From contig CAZYMI010000004.1 in assembly GCA_964648505.1 (NCBI GenBank), positions 62,001 to 126,000 on the forward strand: a stretch of DNA of 64,000 nt, given 5' to 3'. The notes beneath the pieces are model-generated. The model did no database searches and was not told the origin of the DNA. It worked only from the letters and a program-made list of their open reading frames with translations. Positions 23,134-31,861 of this stretch are shown one piece after another (within the stretch, counting starts at the first letter, position 1; each line of letters starts with the position of its first letter). This DNA is from CAZYMI01 sp964648505. GTDB lineage: Bacteria; Pseudomonadota; Alphaproteobacteria; Micavibrionales; Micavibrionaceae. The position numbers and the translations under genes are program-made.

Positions 23134-23949
23134 ATGAATAGCTTACCCCAAGACCCTAACAGCACAGAGCTTCAAAAAGACCTGCAAAACGCCTTGCAGA
23201 ATCGTGAATTGTTCTTGAATTATCAGCCGATTGTAGACCTGACCACAGGTTTTGTGGCTGGCTTTGAAGCCCTGATGCGCTGGCGACACCCGACAAAAGG
23301 GGTTATTTCCCCAGGCGTCTTTATTCCTATGCTTGAAGATACAGGGCTGATTGTAACAGCATCACACTGGGCCTTAAAGGAATCCTGCCACGCTTTAAAG
23401 CGTATTGAAGGAAAAGTGGGGCGCAACAAAGCACTTTATATGAGTGTCAACTTCACAACGCGTGACTTTTCCGCTGACCGGTTTATGGAGTCGCTTTATG
23501 ATGTGATCTCTATCTCCGATGTTTTGCCCGGGCAAATTCAGCTTGAAATTTCAGAACAGCTTTTTGTTCAAACGCCTGAAACAGCTTTTAAAACACTCGA
23601 TCTTTGTCGACAAACCGGAATTAAAATTGCCCTTGATGATTTTGAAGGTTCACCAGAGTCATTGGCCCGAATGGAACATTTTCCAATCACATCTTTGAAA
23701 ATTGACCGCGACCACATTCGCGCCATGGGTCAGAAAAATGACTCAACCCCCATCATCAAAACAATCATCGCTTCAGGTAAAGCCCTGAATATGGCGTTGA
23801 TTGCTGAAGGGGTGGAAAGCGAAACAGAAGTTTTTGCCCTTCGCGATATGGGGTGCGAAACTGCGCAAGGTTACTTTTTTTCAAAGCCAGTATCAGAGCG
23901 CGAAGTCTCCGATCTGATCTTATCCTGGCAGCTTCGCAAGCCTATTTAA
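23134..23949 (+). CDS. EAL-domain cyclic-di-GMP phosphodiesterase
   Basis: Stand-alone EAL domain, 271 residues, no sensory domain or membrane helix. Predicted to hydrolyse c-di-GMP to pGpG. Catalytic landmarks: EAL 45-47 (FEALMRW), Asn106 (SVNFTT), Glu138 and Glu141 (EISEQ), Asp168-Asp169 (DDF), Lys189 (SLKID), Glu near 225 (IAEGVE) and the AQGYFFSKP end. The loop after DDF reads E-G-S-P-E-S-L instead of the usual G-x-G-x-S-S-L, which could affect dimer-coupled activation. The 3' end overlaps the convergent acyl-CoA dehydrogenase by 4 nt. Activity is likely but not assured. Confidence 0.9.
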   Translation: MNSLPQDPNSTELQKDLQNALQNRELFLNYQPIVDLTTGFVAGFEALMRWRHPTKGVISPGVFIPMLEDTGLIVTASHWALKESCHALKRIEGKVGRNKALYMSVNFTTRDFSADRFMESLYDVISISDVLPGQIQLEISEQLFVQTPETAFKTLDLCRQTGIKIALDDFEGSPESLARMEHFPITSLKIDRDHIRAMGQKNDSTPIIKTIIASGKALNMALIAEGVESETEVFALRDMGCETAQGYFFSKPVSEREVSDLILSWQLRKPI

Positions 23950-25685
23950 AATTGCGCCGATAAAACAGATTTTTCGTTTTGAACGCTGATCAGAAGAGGT
24001 CCCGTGCGGGTCAAAACATGATCGGCAAAATAGCGAATAACAGCCTGTTTATTTTGGGCAACAACGACTTTTAATCCTGATTTAAGAAGACGATCCGTTA
24101 CCACAAAACTTCGTGTCATCATAACACCTGCAGCTGCGATACCAAACAATTCAAGATAAAAAGAAGACACCGCCGCAATATCATCGAGCGCCTTTACTTT
24201 TCCTTTATCCAGAATAAAGTGCGTAGCCACTTCAAGATGATCGAGGGCAACAATCATATTTTCTTTTAAAGTTTCCGCATCATCCCCATTAAGGCTGGAC
24301 AGATCCAAAACATATTTTTTTGCATCTAAAATATAATCCTGAACAGCTGCGCCCCCATCGCGCAAAACTTTTCGAAAAACCAAATCAGCCGCTTGAATAC
24401 CATTGGTGCCTTCATAAATAGTCAAAATACGCGCATCACGAATATATTGCGCAGCGCCTGTTTCTTCAACAAAACCCATGCCTCCATGAATCTGTACGCC
24501 TAACCCTGCTACAATCTGCGCGTTATCCGTACACCAACTTTTAACAACAGGTGTAAGCAGATCCACCCGCGCTTGCGCTTTTTTATGACCGCCGCGCGCC
24601 AGATCCAGGTGAAGTGCCGCGTCATAAGCAAGCGCGCGGCCCGCTTGTGTTAATGCTTGCATATGAAGAAGCATTCGACGCACATCGGGATGTTCAATGA
24701 TCGCAACACGTTTATCCCCTTGAAGCGATTTTCCCTGCACACGGTCTTTTGCGTAAGCAAGCGCCGCTTGAAAAGCACGTTCAGAGACAGACACACCTTG
24801 CAACCCTACACTCAGCCGCGCATTATTCATCATGGTGAACATATATTTTAAGCCTTCGTGTTCTGCGCCCACCAAATAACCTATGGCCCCCCCTTTATCC
24901 CCAAACTGCATGGTGCAGGTGGGGGAAGCATGTATGCCCAATTTATGTTCAATTGAAACGCACATCACATCATTGCGTGTTCCATCGCCAAGAAATTTTG
25001 GCACAATAAAAAGCGAAATGCCTTTGACGCCTTCAGGCGCATCAGGAAGCCTTGCTAAGACAAGATGTATAATATTCTCACTCAGATCATGTTCACCGAA
25101 TGTAATATAAATTTTCTGCCCTTTGATGCGGTAGACTCCATCATCCGCACGCTCGGCCTTACTTGCAACGGCTGCCAGATCGGATCCGGCTTGCGGTTCC
25201 GTCAAGTTCATGGTGCCGGTCCATATCCCTTCAATCATTTTAGGCAGATATGTCTGCTTTAAAGCATCAGAAGCATGGGCATGAATTGCATCAATCGCAC
25301 CTTGATTAAGCAGCGGGCACAAACCAAATGATAAATTTGCGGATTGCCACATTTCTTGTACGGGAAATGCAACGATCCACGGCAAGCCCTGCCCGCCATA
25401 AGCGGGATCGAACGGAACAGCATTCCACCCCCCTTCACGATAAGCCTTGTATGCCTCTTTAAAGCCAGGCGCCGTTTTCAAAACACCGTCTTTTAAAATA
25501 TTTCCTGCGCGATCCCCGGACCAGTTTAAAGGTGACAAAATATTCGATGCCAGTTTACCCGCTTCCCCTAAAATGGCTTCAAGAATTGGCGCATCTATTT
25601 CAGCCCCTATTCCATGGCTGCGAAAATCCAGCACGTCATCAAGTAAAAAATTCATATCGTCTATAGGGGGGGAATAATCGGGCAT
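23946..25685 (-). CDS. Acyl-CoA dehydrogenase (long, C-terminally extended form)
   Basis: FAD enzyme that introduces the alpha-beta double bond into acyl-CoA in fatty acid oxidation. The 579-residue length and N-terminus (MNFLLDDVLDF after MPDYSPPIDD) mark the roughly 590-residue proteobacterial subgroup. Motifs include TGTMNLTEPQAGSDL (flavin/substrate loop), YRIKGQKIYITFGEHD, the NNARLSVGLQG segment and the family signature QIHGGMGFVEETGAAQYIRDARI, seen here as QIHGGMGF and QYIRDARI, with catalytic Glu in IYEGTNGIQ. A C-terminal dehydrogenase-like extension follows. No electron-transfer flavoprotein genes are nearby. Confidence 0.92.
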   Translation of the reverse strand: MPDYSPPIDDMNFLLDDVLDFRSHGIGAEIDAPILEAILGEAGKLASNILSPLNWSGDRAGNILKDGVLKTAPGFKEAYKAYREGGWNAVPFDPAYGGQGLPWIVAFPVQEMWQSANLSFGLCPLLNQGAIDAIHAHASDALKQTYLPKMIEGIWTGTMNLTEPQAGSDLAAVASKAERADDGVYRIKGQKIYITFGEHDLSENIIHLVLARLPDAPEGVKGISLFIVPKFLGDGTRNDVMCVSIEHKLGIHASPTCTMQFGDKGGAIGYLVGAEHEGLKYMFTMMNNARLSVGLQGVSVSERAFQAALAYAKDRVQGKSLQGDKRVAIIEHPDVRRMLLHMQALTQAGRALAYDAALHLDLARGGHKKAQARVDLLTPVVKSWCTDNAQIVAGLGVQIHGGMGFVEETGAAQYIRDARILTIYEGTNGIQAADLVFRKVLRDGGAAVQDYILDAKKYVLDLSSLNGDDAETLKENMIVALDHLEVATHFILDKGKVKALDDIAAVSSFYLELFGIAAAGVMMTRSFVVTDRLLKSGLKVVVAQNKQAVIRYFADHVLTRTGPLLISVQNEKSVLSAQF

Positions 25686-25787
25686 TGGAAAACCTTTTGT
25701 TATTTTTAGAATATTACCTGAAATGCCGGCGCTGTTCTATGGCACGGGACTTGCGAGGCTCATTTCAGAAAGGTTGTGTAACACGAC

Positions 25788-26774
25788 ATGAGCCAGTACC
25801 AAATTTACAATCAAAACAACGGCTTAGCTCCCTTGACCGAACAGGCTGGCCCGCGTGTTACAAAGGCAATTGAGAACGCAGCGGCCAAAACAGGGGTCGA
25901 TTTTGCCTATCTGCTTCATCAGGCGAATACGGAAAGTTCCTTTAACCCAAATGCAAAAGCGCGCTCCAGCTCTGCAAAAGGTCTGTACCAGTTTATTGAT
26001 AGCACCTGGCTTCAGATGGTGCGCGACCACGGCGATAACCACGGTTTGGGCCATTATGCCGATATGATTGATGCTCGCGGGCGCGTTAAAGATCCGCAAA
26101 TTAAAAAACAAATTTTAGGGTTGCGAACCAATCCTGAAAAATCTGCCCTGTTTGCTGCCGAATATGCATCTGATAATCAAAAATACCTCAAACGCGTCTT
26201 AGGAAAAGAAAAAGACATTGGATCAACAGAACTTTACCTGGCCCATTTTATGGGGCCCGGCGGCGCAGCAGGATTCTTAAAAGCCCATGACCGCAGCCCC
26301 AATGCTGCCGCGGCTTATATTTTCCCGCGCGAGGCGCGCGCAAATCCAAATATCTTTTATGAAGGCAATTCAGGTCGCGCCCGTTCGCTTGAAGAAATAT
26401 ATCAAAACTTCAAAAATAAAATCGATACCCAACCAGAGACCTCAAAAACACCGACGGAAACGCTAGTAGCAAGCGCGCCTATTACCTCTATTGAAAGTGA
26501 ACCCCTGCCTGCGCTTAACCTTAAACCACAAAAAGAATTTCGATTAGAAAAGCAAGATAAAAGCTTTGCCTTGTCAGGCAGTACACATATTGATGCTGAA
26601 GATTTTAATAACTATGTCTTTAAAAACATTCTTGCCGCGCGTGAAGCAAGTGACCTAAAACTTCCAACCTATCGCATTAAAACCGAAGAACGTTTCTCAG
26701 AATTAAGTGATAGCGAACGCAAGCTTTCACGAAACGAAATTCTTCTTTTTGCGCAAAGCCAAAACTACAACTAA
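25788..26774 (+). CDS. SLT-type lytic transglycosylase
   Basis: Cleaves peptidoglycan glycan strands with formation of 1,6-anhydro ends. Residues about 20-190 are an SLT domain; Glu49 in ANTESSFNP is the catalytic residue, followed by SSAKGLYQFIDSTWLQ and later ELYLAHFMGPGGAAGFL. The rest (190-328) is a low-complexity linker and an unassigned C-terminal segment. I see no signal peptide, so export may use another route or an undetected start. It overlaps the convergent Sua5 gene by 4 nt. Confidence 0.85.
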   Translation: MSQYQIYNQNNGLAPLTEQAGPRVTKAIENAAAKTGVDFAYLLHQANTESSFNPNAKARSSSAKGLYQFIDSTWLQMVRDHGDNHGLGHYADMIDARGRVKDPQIKKQILGLRTNPEKSALFAAEYASDNQKYLKRVLGKEKDIGSTELYLAHFMGPGGAAGFLKAHDRSPNAAAAYIFPREARANPNIFYEGNSGRARSLEEIYQNFKNKIDTQPETSKTPTETLVASAPITSIESEPLPALNLKPQKEFRLEKQDKSFALSGSTHIDAEDFNNYVFKNILAAREASDLKLPTYRIKTEERFSELSDSERKLSRNEILLFAQSQNYN

Positions 26775-27763
26775 GCCAAACCCGCCGCTTTTTTTAGCCT
26801 GTCATTGATTGCAACGCCCAACCCCTGATCCGGAATATTCATCACCGCAATTTTTTTAAAGGCAGGGTTATCTAAATCATTCAAATACGCAAATAAATTG
26901 GCTGCGGCCTCAATCAAATCACCAGTTTGCGATAAATTGCGAAACTGGTCTGGTGGCAAATCTTGCGCAAAGCCGCCGCCTTTAATACCCATAAACTTCA
27001 CCGATCCAAAAGCTAAAAGTGCTTCATCTGGCAAAACGTCAACTGCCCCCAGCCTGACAGGTATAGACGGCGCATAATGTGCTAAAAGTTGCCCCGGAGA
27101 TTTGGGAGAATCCGGCTGCGCCATATCATACAGCACATCACATTCTAAAACTGCGCTGAGCTGCTGCGCCGTGATCGCGCCCGGCCTTAAAATAGCCGGG
27201 ACTGGCCCTGATAAATCAAGAACTGTTGATTCCAAACCCACAGCTGATTTACCACCAGCAAGAATAGCAACCACCCCTTCAGACAAAGACGCTGCAACAT
27301 GATGCGGCGCCGTGGGCGAAAGCCGGCCTGATTTATTCGCAGAAGGCGCGGCGATTGGAAGGCCCGTTGCTTTTATTAAATCACGGGCAACAGGATGGGC
27401 CGGGCTTCGTAACGCTACCGTTTCAAGTCCTGCTGTTACAAGCGGATGGATTAAAGAATAAATTGTCTTGGGTAAAACAAGCGTTAAAGGCCCCGGCCAG
27501 AACATGTGCGCAACGATTCTGGCGCGGTCATCAAAGACAGCATACTGGCACGCTTGTGATACATCCAACACATGCACAATTAAAGGGTTAATGGCAGGGC
27601 GACCCTTGGTTGCAAAAATACGCGCAATCGCAGGGCCTTGCGTAGCATCAGCCCCAAGGCCATAAACAGTTTCAGTCGGAAAAGCAATCAGCCCGCCCGC
27701 CTTGATCGCTTGCGCTGCTTGGTTAATTGCTTCATTCGTAATCGGCCAAATTGGTATTGCCAT
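26771..27763 (-). CDS. Threonylcarbamoyl-AMP synthase (Sua5 type)
   Basis: Makes threonylcarbamoyl-adenylate for the universal t6A37 modification of tRNAs reading ANN codons. Residues about 10-205 form the YrdC/TsaC domain (GGLIAFPTETVYGLGADAT, HPLTLVLP-like PGPLTLVLPK, APSANKSGRLSPT). Residues about 225-330 form the Sua5 C-terminal domain (SPGQLLAHYAPSIPV and following). The two-domain, 330-residue layout distinguishes Sua5 from single-domain TsaC. Partner genes tsaB, tsaD and tsaE are not in the window. Confidence 0.94.
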   Translation of the reverse strand: MAIPIWPITNEAINQAAQAIKAGGLIAFPTETVYGLGADATQGPAIARIFATKGRPAINPLIVHVLDVSQACQYAVFDDRARIVAHMFWPGPLTLVLPKTIYSLIHPLVTAGLETVALRSPAHPVARDLIKATGLPIAAPSANKSGRLSPTAPHHVAASLSEGVVAILAGGKSAVGLESTVLDLSGPVPAILRPGAITAQQLSAVLECDVLYDMAQPDSPKSPGQLLAHYAPSIPVRLGAVDVLPDEALLAFGSVKFMGIKGGGFAQDLPPDQFRNLSQTGDLIEAAANLFAYLNDLDNPAFKKIAVMNIPDQGLGVAINDRLKKAAGLA

Positions 27764-27845
27764 AGATTGATGGTGCCTGTGCGGATAGGGCCTGACAAGC
27801 CCTTCAAGATGTGATTAAAAGACTTTTTAAAGATCTGGAGTAAAC

Positions 27846-28505
27846 ATGCCCTTAAAAGGTACCGGAAAAATTATAACAATCGCCCAGCAAAAAGGGGGGG
27901 CAGGAAAAACTACCCTTGCCTTACAGCTTGCCTGTGCTTTTTTAAAGCAGGGGCTGAGTGTAGCTACAATCGATATTGACCCCCAAGCTTCCTTAACCTA
28001 CTGGGTTGCGCTCAGACAAAAAGTGATGGAAGAATCAAACACCTTGCATCACAGCCAAATTCAGGGCTGGCGCGTAGACCGCGAAGCCAAAGATCTATCC
28101 AACCGCTACGATATTGTTATTATTGACAGCCCGCCCCATACACAATCAGAAGCCACCGCCGCTATTCGTGCCGCCGACCTGACCCTTATACCCATACAGC
28201 CATCACCCATGGATTTATGGGCCAGTAGACCCACACTGATAACCGCTAAGACAGAAAAAATTGCAACCTTGATTGTTTTAAACCGCCTGAATGCGCGTGC
28301 TAAAATTTCAGAATCCATTCAAACTAGCCTTGAAGGATTAGACGTGGATATTTCAGTTGCGCGTTCAACATTAGGAAACCGCGTTGCCTTTGCAACATCG
28401 ATCATGAAAGGAAAGGGAGTGGTTGAAACCGAACCTTCCTCAGCTGCATCGAACGAAATTGATGCGCTGGCCGATGAAATACGCCGTCATAAGGTCATGA
28501 AATAA
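27846..28505 (+). CDS. Orphan ParA-family ATPase
   Basis: P-loop ATPase of 219 residues with deviant Walker A KGGAGKTT (16-23), Walker A' DIDPQAS and Walker B IVIIDSPPH. ParA/MinD proteins use such motifs to dimerise on DNA or membrane and position cargo. The lack of an N-terminal HTH and the short length resemble plasmid-type or cargo-positioning ParA. No parB or other partner is adjacent, so it is not the chromosomal parA. It has a Shine-Dalgarno (GGAG) before ATG 27846. The neighbouring genes on its right are convergent and probably unrelated. Confidence 0.82.
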   Translation: MPLKGTGKIITIAQQKGGAGKTTLALQLACAFLKQGLSVATIDIDPQASLTYWVALRQKVMEESNTLHHSQIQGWRVDREAKDLSNRYDIVIIDSPPHTQSEATAAIRAADLTLIPIQPSPMDLWASRPTLITAKTEKIATLIVLNRLNARAKISESIQTSLEGLDVDISVARSTLGNRVAFATSIMKGKGVVETEPSSAASNEIDALADEIRRHKVMK

Positions 28506-28507
28506 GA

Positions 28508-30253
28508 CTACCAGCCGCCACCACCACCGCCGCCGCCGCCGCCGCCCGATGACCCGCCGCCGCCAGACCCGCTAGACCCCGATGATGTCGATTGAATAGT
28601 CGAATTTATAGCTGCTGAAATATTATGACCGAGCGAAGATGCTATCGACGACGAAAACTGGCCCTGAGTAGAAAATGATTGATAATAAGACGATTTATAA
28701 ACAACCATATTTGTAGAAACGAGCGCTGAAAAATACTTGCACCATTTTTGTTCAACATCTAAAGCCACCGCATAGGGTAATATTTTTTCAAAAACCTGTG
28801 GGGTCATCTCTTTTGTGTATTTTATATTTAATGGATTTTTTTCTACCACATTAATAAATTTTTTAAATCCTCGTGCAAAATCTTCGGCCTCTTGGCCCTC
28901 CTGCGTATATTTATTAAGAGGGCGCCAAAATGCCGACAAAAAGAGGCCGCAAACAGGGATCAGTAAAGAACAAGCTGCTTCGAAATGATTTTTATCAGTT
29001 AACACCCCAATAAGGCCAAGGCCAGCACAGGCAATAAAAATTGCAATCGCCTTAATCCACATATTTTGTGAAAAATAATCTGTGCCAATCGTTCCTAAAT
29101 ATCTTTTATGCTCCGCTTTGAGTTCTAACAAAAATTTTGCCAGCTCTTCCTTGTAGGTGTTATTGGTTTTGAACAGCCTAAACCGCGTCTTATCAAGCAG
29201 AATAACATCTCGATTAAAAGCTCTATATAAAACCTGATATGTGCCCGAAATAGGGTTTTTAGGAAAATGAGACGTTTTTTTAATCACAAACTTTTTTCCG
29301 TCATCATTGATTTGCAAATATCCATCCGCTGCTGCAGAAAGTATAAGAGATACAAGCGCTTTATCATCATATCTTTGTTTTACAATATAGCGCAGCATAT
29401 CAGCGGATAAGTTTTCTGGGGGTTGAAATTGAGCAATTATTGTCCCCGGTGTATCGCGCCCATATAAAAGCCAGCTTAAAAAAACAAAAGCAGAAAATAA
29501 CATTATTGTTAAAGCTGATATAAGGCCTACAAGATTATCGAGTATAAAATTATAAATACGCTCATAAAAATTAGGTGGTTGAACAACGCCTTTTTGAAAT
29601 GACACAGCAACTGTAAACCCTTCGAAATAATCCAAAGGTCTTAGAGTCTGTAAAATGATGTTTGTTGTTGTTTTTTGCACCTGATATGCTTTATCGCGTG
29701 CGCCTGCAACCCCTAAATATCCTTCAACAGCCTGAACTGTAGCTTCTTCTGGCAACGATATAACGATGCGCGCATTCTCAATCGGAAATTCCCAGCTATT
29801 GCCCGTTACATTCCAGTAAAATTCATCATAAGATTCAAAAAAACTTACAGCAGGTTTTACGTGATATATTAATTCGTAAGTATAAATTCCGGGTTGGATA
29901 ATAATATTTGGATTGCCAATATAAACACGCAAAATATTGGGTAAGTTTTCTGTATGATATGCCTCATCCAGTCCGTTGCGCCTAACGCCCAGCAATTTCA
30001 GATGAACTTTTGTTTGATAACCAAAATTATTTTTGTAGATCAGGGGAAAGTCACGATAAATTCCGCGATTAATTTTATCATTTTCAGCACGCACGGTAAT
30101 TTTTTCGATGATTGTTGCCTTCCCATGGACATCAATTGATGCAAAAACATCATAGTTTTTAATAACTTCTTTTGCTTCTATCTTGTAAGGAAAAATGACA
30201 AAGAAGAAGAGAGAAATAAAAACTAAAATCTTTTTTAAAGACACTGGTCTCAT
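28508..30253 (-). CDS. DUF2207 membrane protein with glycine-rich tail
   Basis: 581 residues: signal peptide 1-27, extracytoplasmic DUF2207 domain (about 30-230; NYDVFASIDVHGKATI and YRDFPLIY are typical). There is a membrane helix near 238-262, a cytoplasmic segment with a winged-helix-like look (MLRYIVKQRYDDKAL), two more helices near 405-450, and a tail that ends in a long Ser-Gly run and Trp. The same topology and poly-Gly tail are known in DUF2207 proteins across bacteria. Function is unknown. It follows lemA by 8 nt, the usual pairing. Confidence 0.88.
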   Translation of the reverse strand: MRPVSLKKILVFISLFFFVIFPYKIEAKEVIKNYDVFASIDVHGKATIIEKITVRAENDKINRGIYRDFPLIYKNNFGYQTKVHLKLLGVRRNGLDEAYHTENLPNILRVYIGNPNIIIQPGIYTYELIYHVKPAVSFFESYDEFYWNVTGNSWEFPIENARIVISLPEEATVQAVEGYLGVAGARDKAYQVQKTTTNIILQTLRPLDYFEGFTVAVSFQKGVVQPPNFYERIYNFILDNLVGLISALTIMLFSAFVFLSWLLYGRDTPGTIIAQFQPPENLSADMLRYIVKQRYDDKALVSLILSAAADGYLQINDDGKKFVIKKTSHFPKNPISGTYQVLYRAFNRDVILLDKTRFRLFKTNNTYKEELAKFLLELKAEHKRYLGTIGTDYFSQNMWIKAIAIFIACAGLGLIGVLTDKNHFEAACSLLIPVCGLFLSAFWRPLNKYTQEGQEAEDFARGFKKFINVVEKNPLNIKYTKEMTPQVFEKILPYAVALDVEQKWCKYFSALVSTNMVVYKSSYYQSFSTQGQFSSSIASSLGHNISAAINSTIQSTSSGSSGSGGGGSSGGGGGGGGGGGW

Positions 30254-30261
30254 AAACCTAA

Positions 30262-30813
30262 TCAGAAGCTGATTTGAACAGGGTGCTTTTCATCTTGGTT
30301 TTCCAACTCAAAATAAGGTCTGACTTCAAAACGAAATCTTGACGCTATAAGGCTGGAAGGAAACTGTTCAATCATCGTATTAAAATCACGAACTGAACCA
30401 TTATAATAGCGTCGCGCATTTTGAATTGTGTCTTCAACTTCAGCCAGCTGTTTTTGAAGTTCTATGAAATTTATATTTGCCTTCAGATCGGGATAGTTTT
30501 CTGAAACAGCAAACACATTTGCAAGCGCCCGGCTTAAACCAGCTTCAGCCTGAAAACGGTCTTGCGGATCTTGCGCGCCTTGTGCTCTTGAGCGCATCAA
30601 AGTGATATCTTCAAAAAGTTTTTGTTCGTGTTTTGCATAGCCTTTGACAATTTCCACTAAATTGGGGATAAGATCATAACGACGTTTCATCTGCACATCG
30701 ATACCACTATAAGATTCATTGACCTGATTTTTATTTTGGACCAGTTTGTTGTAAATAATAACAGCATAAGCACAAACACACAGCACAACGCTCATAAAAA
30801 TTAAAAGTCCCAT
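30262..30813 (-). CDS. lemA: LemA family protein
   Basis: 183 residues with an N-terminal membrane helix (1-21) that leaves most of the protein outside the cytoplasm as a helical bundle. Family motifs: YNKLVQNKNQVNESYSGIDV (22-41), QMKRRYDLIPNLVEIVKGYA and the later RFQAEAGLSRALANVFAVSE, FIELQKQLAEVEDTI and ARRYYN. LemA is usually paired with a DUF2207 or a TPM-domain protein, as here. A membrane scaffold role is suggested for the family, but the mechanism is unclear. Confidence 0.93.
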   Translation of the reverse strand: MGLLIFMSVVLCVCAYAVIIYNKLVQNKNQVNESYSGIDVQMKRRYDLIPNLVEIVKGYAKHEQKLFEDITLMRSRAQGAQDPQDRFQAEAGLSRALANVFAVSENYPDLKANINFIELQKQLAEVEDTIQNARRYYNGSVRDFNTMIEQFPSSLIASRFRFEVRPYFELENQDEKHPVQISF

Positions 30814-30894
30814 GATCTACCCCTTGATATTGTTCGTTATAATATTCTTTTAAATTTTACTATAAGTTTTGACCCAATCCAATGTAACAAAACT

Positions 30895-31857
30895 CTAATT
30901 CCCAACGCCTGCAGCACTGGCTTGTAAAAAGGCCGGGCCTAAAATAACAACAAATAAAGCCGGTAGAAAAAATAAAATCATAGGCACCGTAAGCTTAGGC
31001 GGAAGGGACGCGGCCTTACGTTCAGCTTCTGCCATCCGCTGGTCACGCAGATCATCTGAAATAACGCGCATCGCCCCTGTCACAGACGTACCGTATTGCA
31101 GCGCTTGAACAATAGCGGTAACAAACGAACGCGCCGCCCCTGAACCAACCCTGCGCCCAAAATCCTGCAACGCTTGCTTAGGGTCGCTCAGCATTCCCAT
31201 TTCTGCAGATAAAATGCCCAGCTCTTCGGCTAAAATCTCAGAATGGTCTGCTACTTCACCTGCAACACGGTCAATCGTTTGTTCAAGACCAATACCCCCT
31301 TGAACGCAAATCAACATCATATCAAGCGCATCGGGAAAAGTGATTCCGATTTCTTCCTGCCGTTTTATGATATGGTTTTTGATTAAAAGTCGTGGCATAA
31401 ACACGCCCGCTGCGCCCATGCCCAAAGTGGCCACCATAATCATAAGGCCGCTAAATTCTTTTTCACCTTTAATCATGATTAATGATGTAAACCCCATAAG
31501 AATTAAGGGCAAAACAACAGCGCCAATAATATAATAAACTGGCGCTTTAGGATCGCGGATCCCCGCTTGCAGCAACTGATCGCGCGCCATTTCTCCAACG
31601 CCACCTAGCATTTGGCGAATTTTAAAAACCAAAGCAATTGATTCTGCCGCTGAAACGGTTTTTTCATCCTTCACCGTACGCTTGCCTAAATTATCAATTG
31701 TCTGGTCAAATAAAGCTTTACGCTTTTTTTCAATCACAGAACGGTAGCGATCTTTTTTTTCAGCCCTGTTCAAAAATGGCAAAGCAAACGCCATGAAAGA
31801 TAACGCAGCTAAAATAGAGCTGCCATAAATAAGCAAGCTTTGATTTGAAAAATCCAT
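30895..31857 (-). CDS. tadC: Tad pilus inner-membrane platform protein TadC
   Basis: GspF-fold membrane protein of 320 residues, with helices near 8-28, 108-130, 135-155 and 290-315. The cytoplasmic F domain carries ALDMMLICVQGGIGLEQTID and SFVTAIVQALQYGTSV, both recognisable TadC segments. It forms the assembly platform with TadB for pushing Flp pilin out of the membrane under CpaF power. The last gene of the Tad transcript cpaB-tadC; it follows tadB by 4 nt. Confidence 0.94.
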   Translation of the reverse strand: MDFSNQSLLIYGSSILAALSFMAFALPFLNRAEKKDRYRSVIEKKRKALFDQTIDNLGKRTVKDEKTVSAAESIALVFKIRQMLGGVGEMARDQLLQAGIRDPKAPVYYIIGAVVLPLILMGFTSLIMIKGEKEFSGLMIMVATLGMGAAGVFMPRLLIKNHIIKRQEEIGITFPDALDMMLICVQGGIGLEQTIDRVAGEVADHSEILAEELGILSAEMGMLSDPKQALQDFGRRVGSGAARSFVTAIVQALQYGTSVTGAMRVISDDLRDQRMAEAERKAASLPPKLTVPMILFFLPALFVVILGPAFLQASAAGVGN

Positions 31858-31861
31858 TCGC

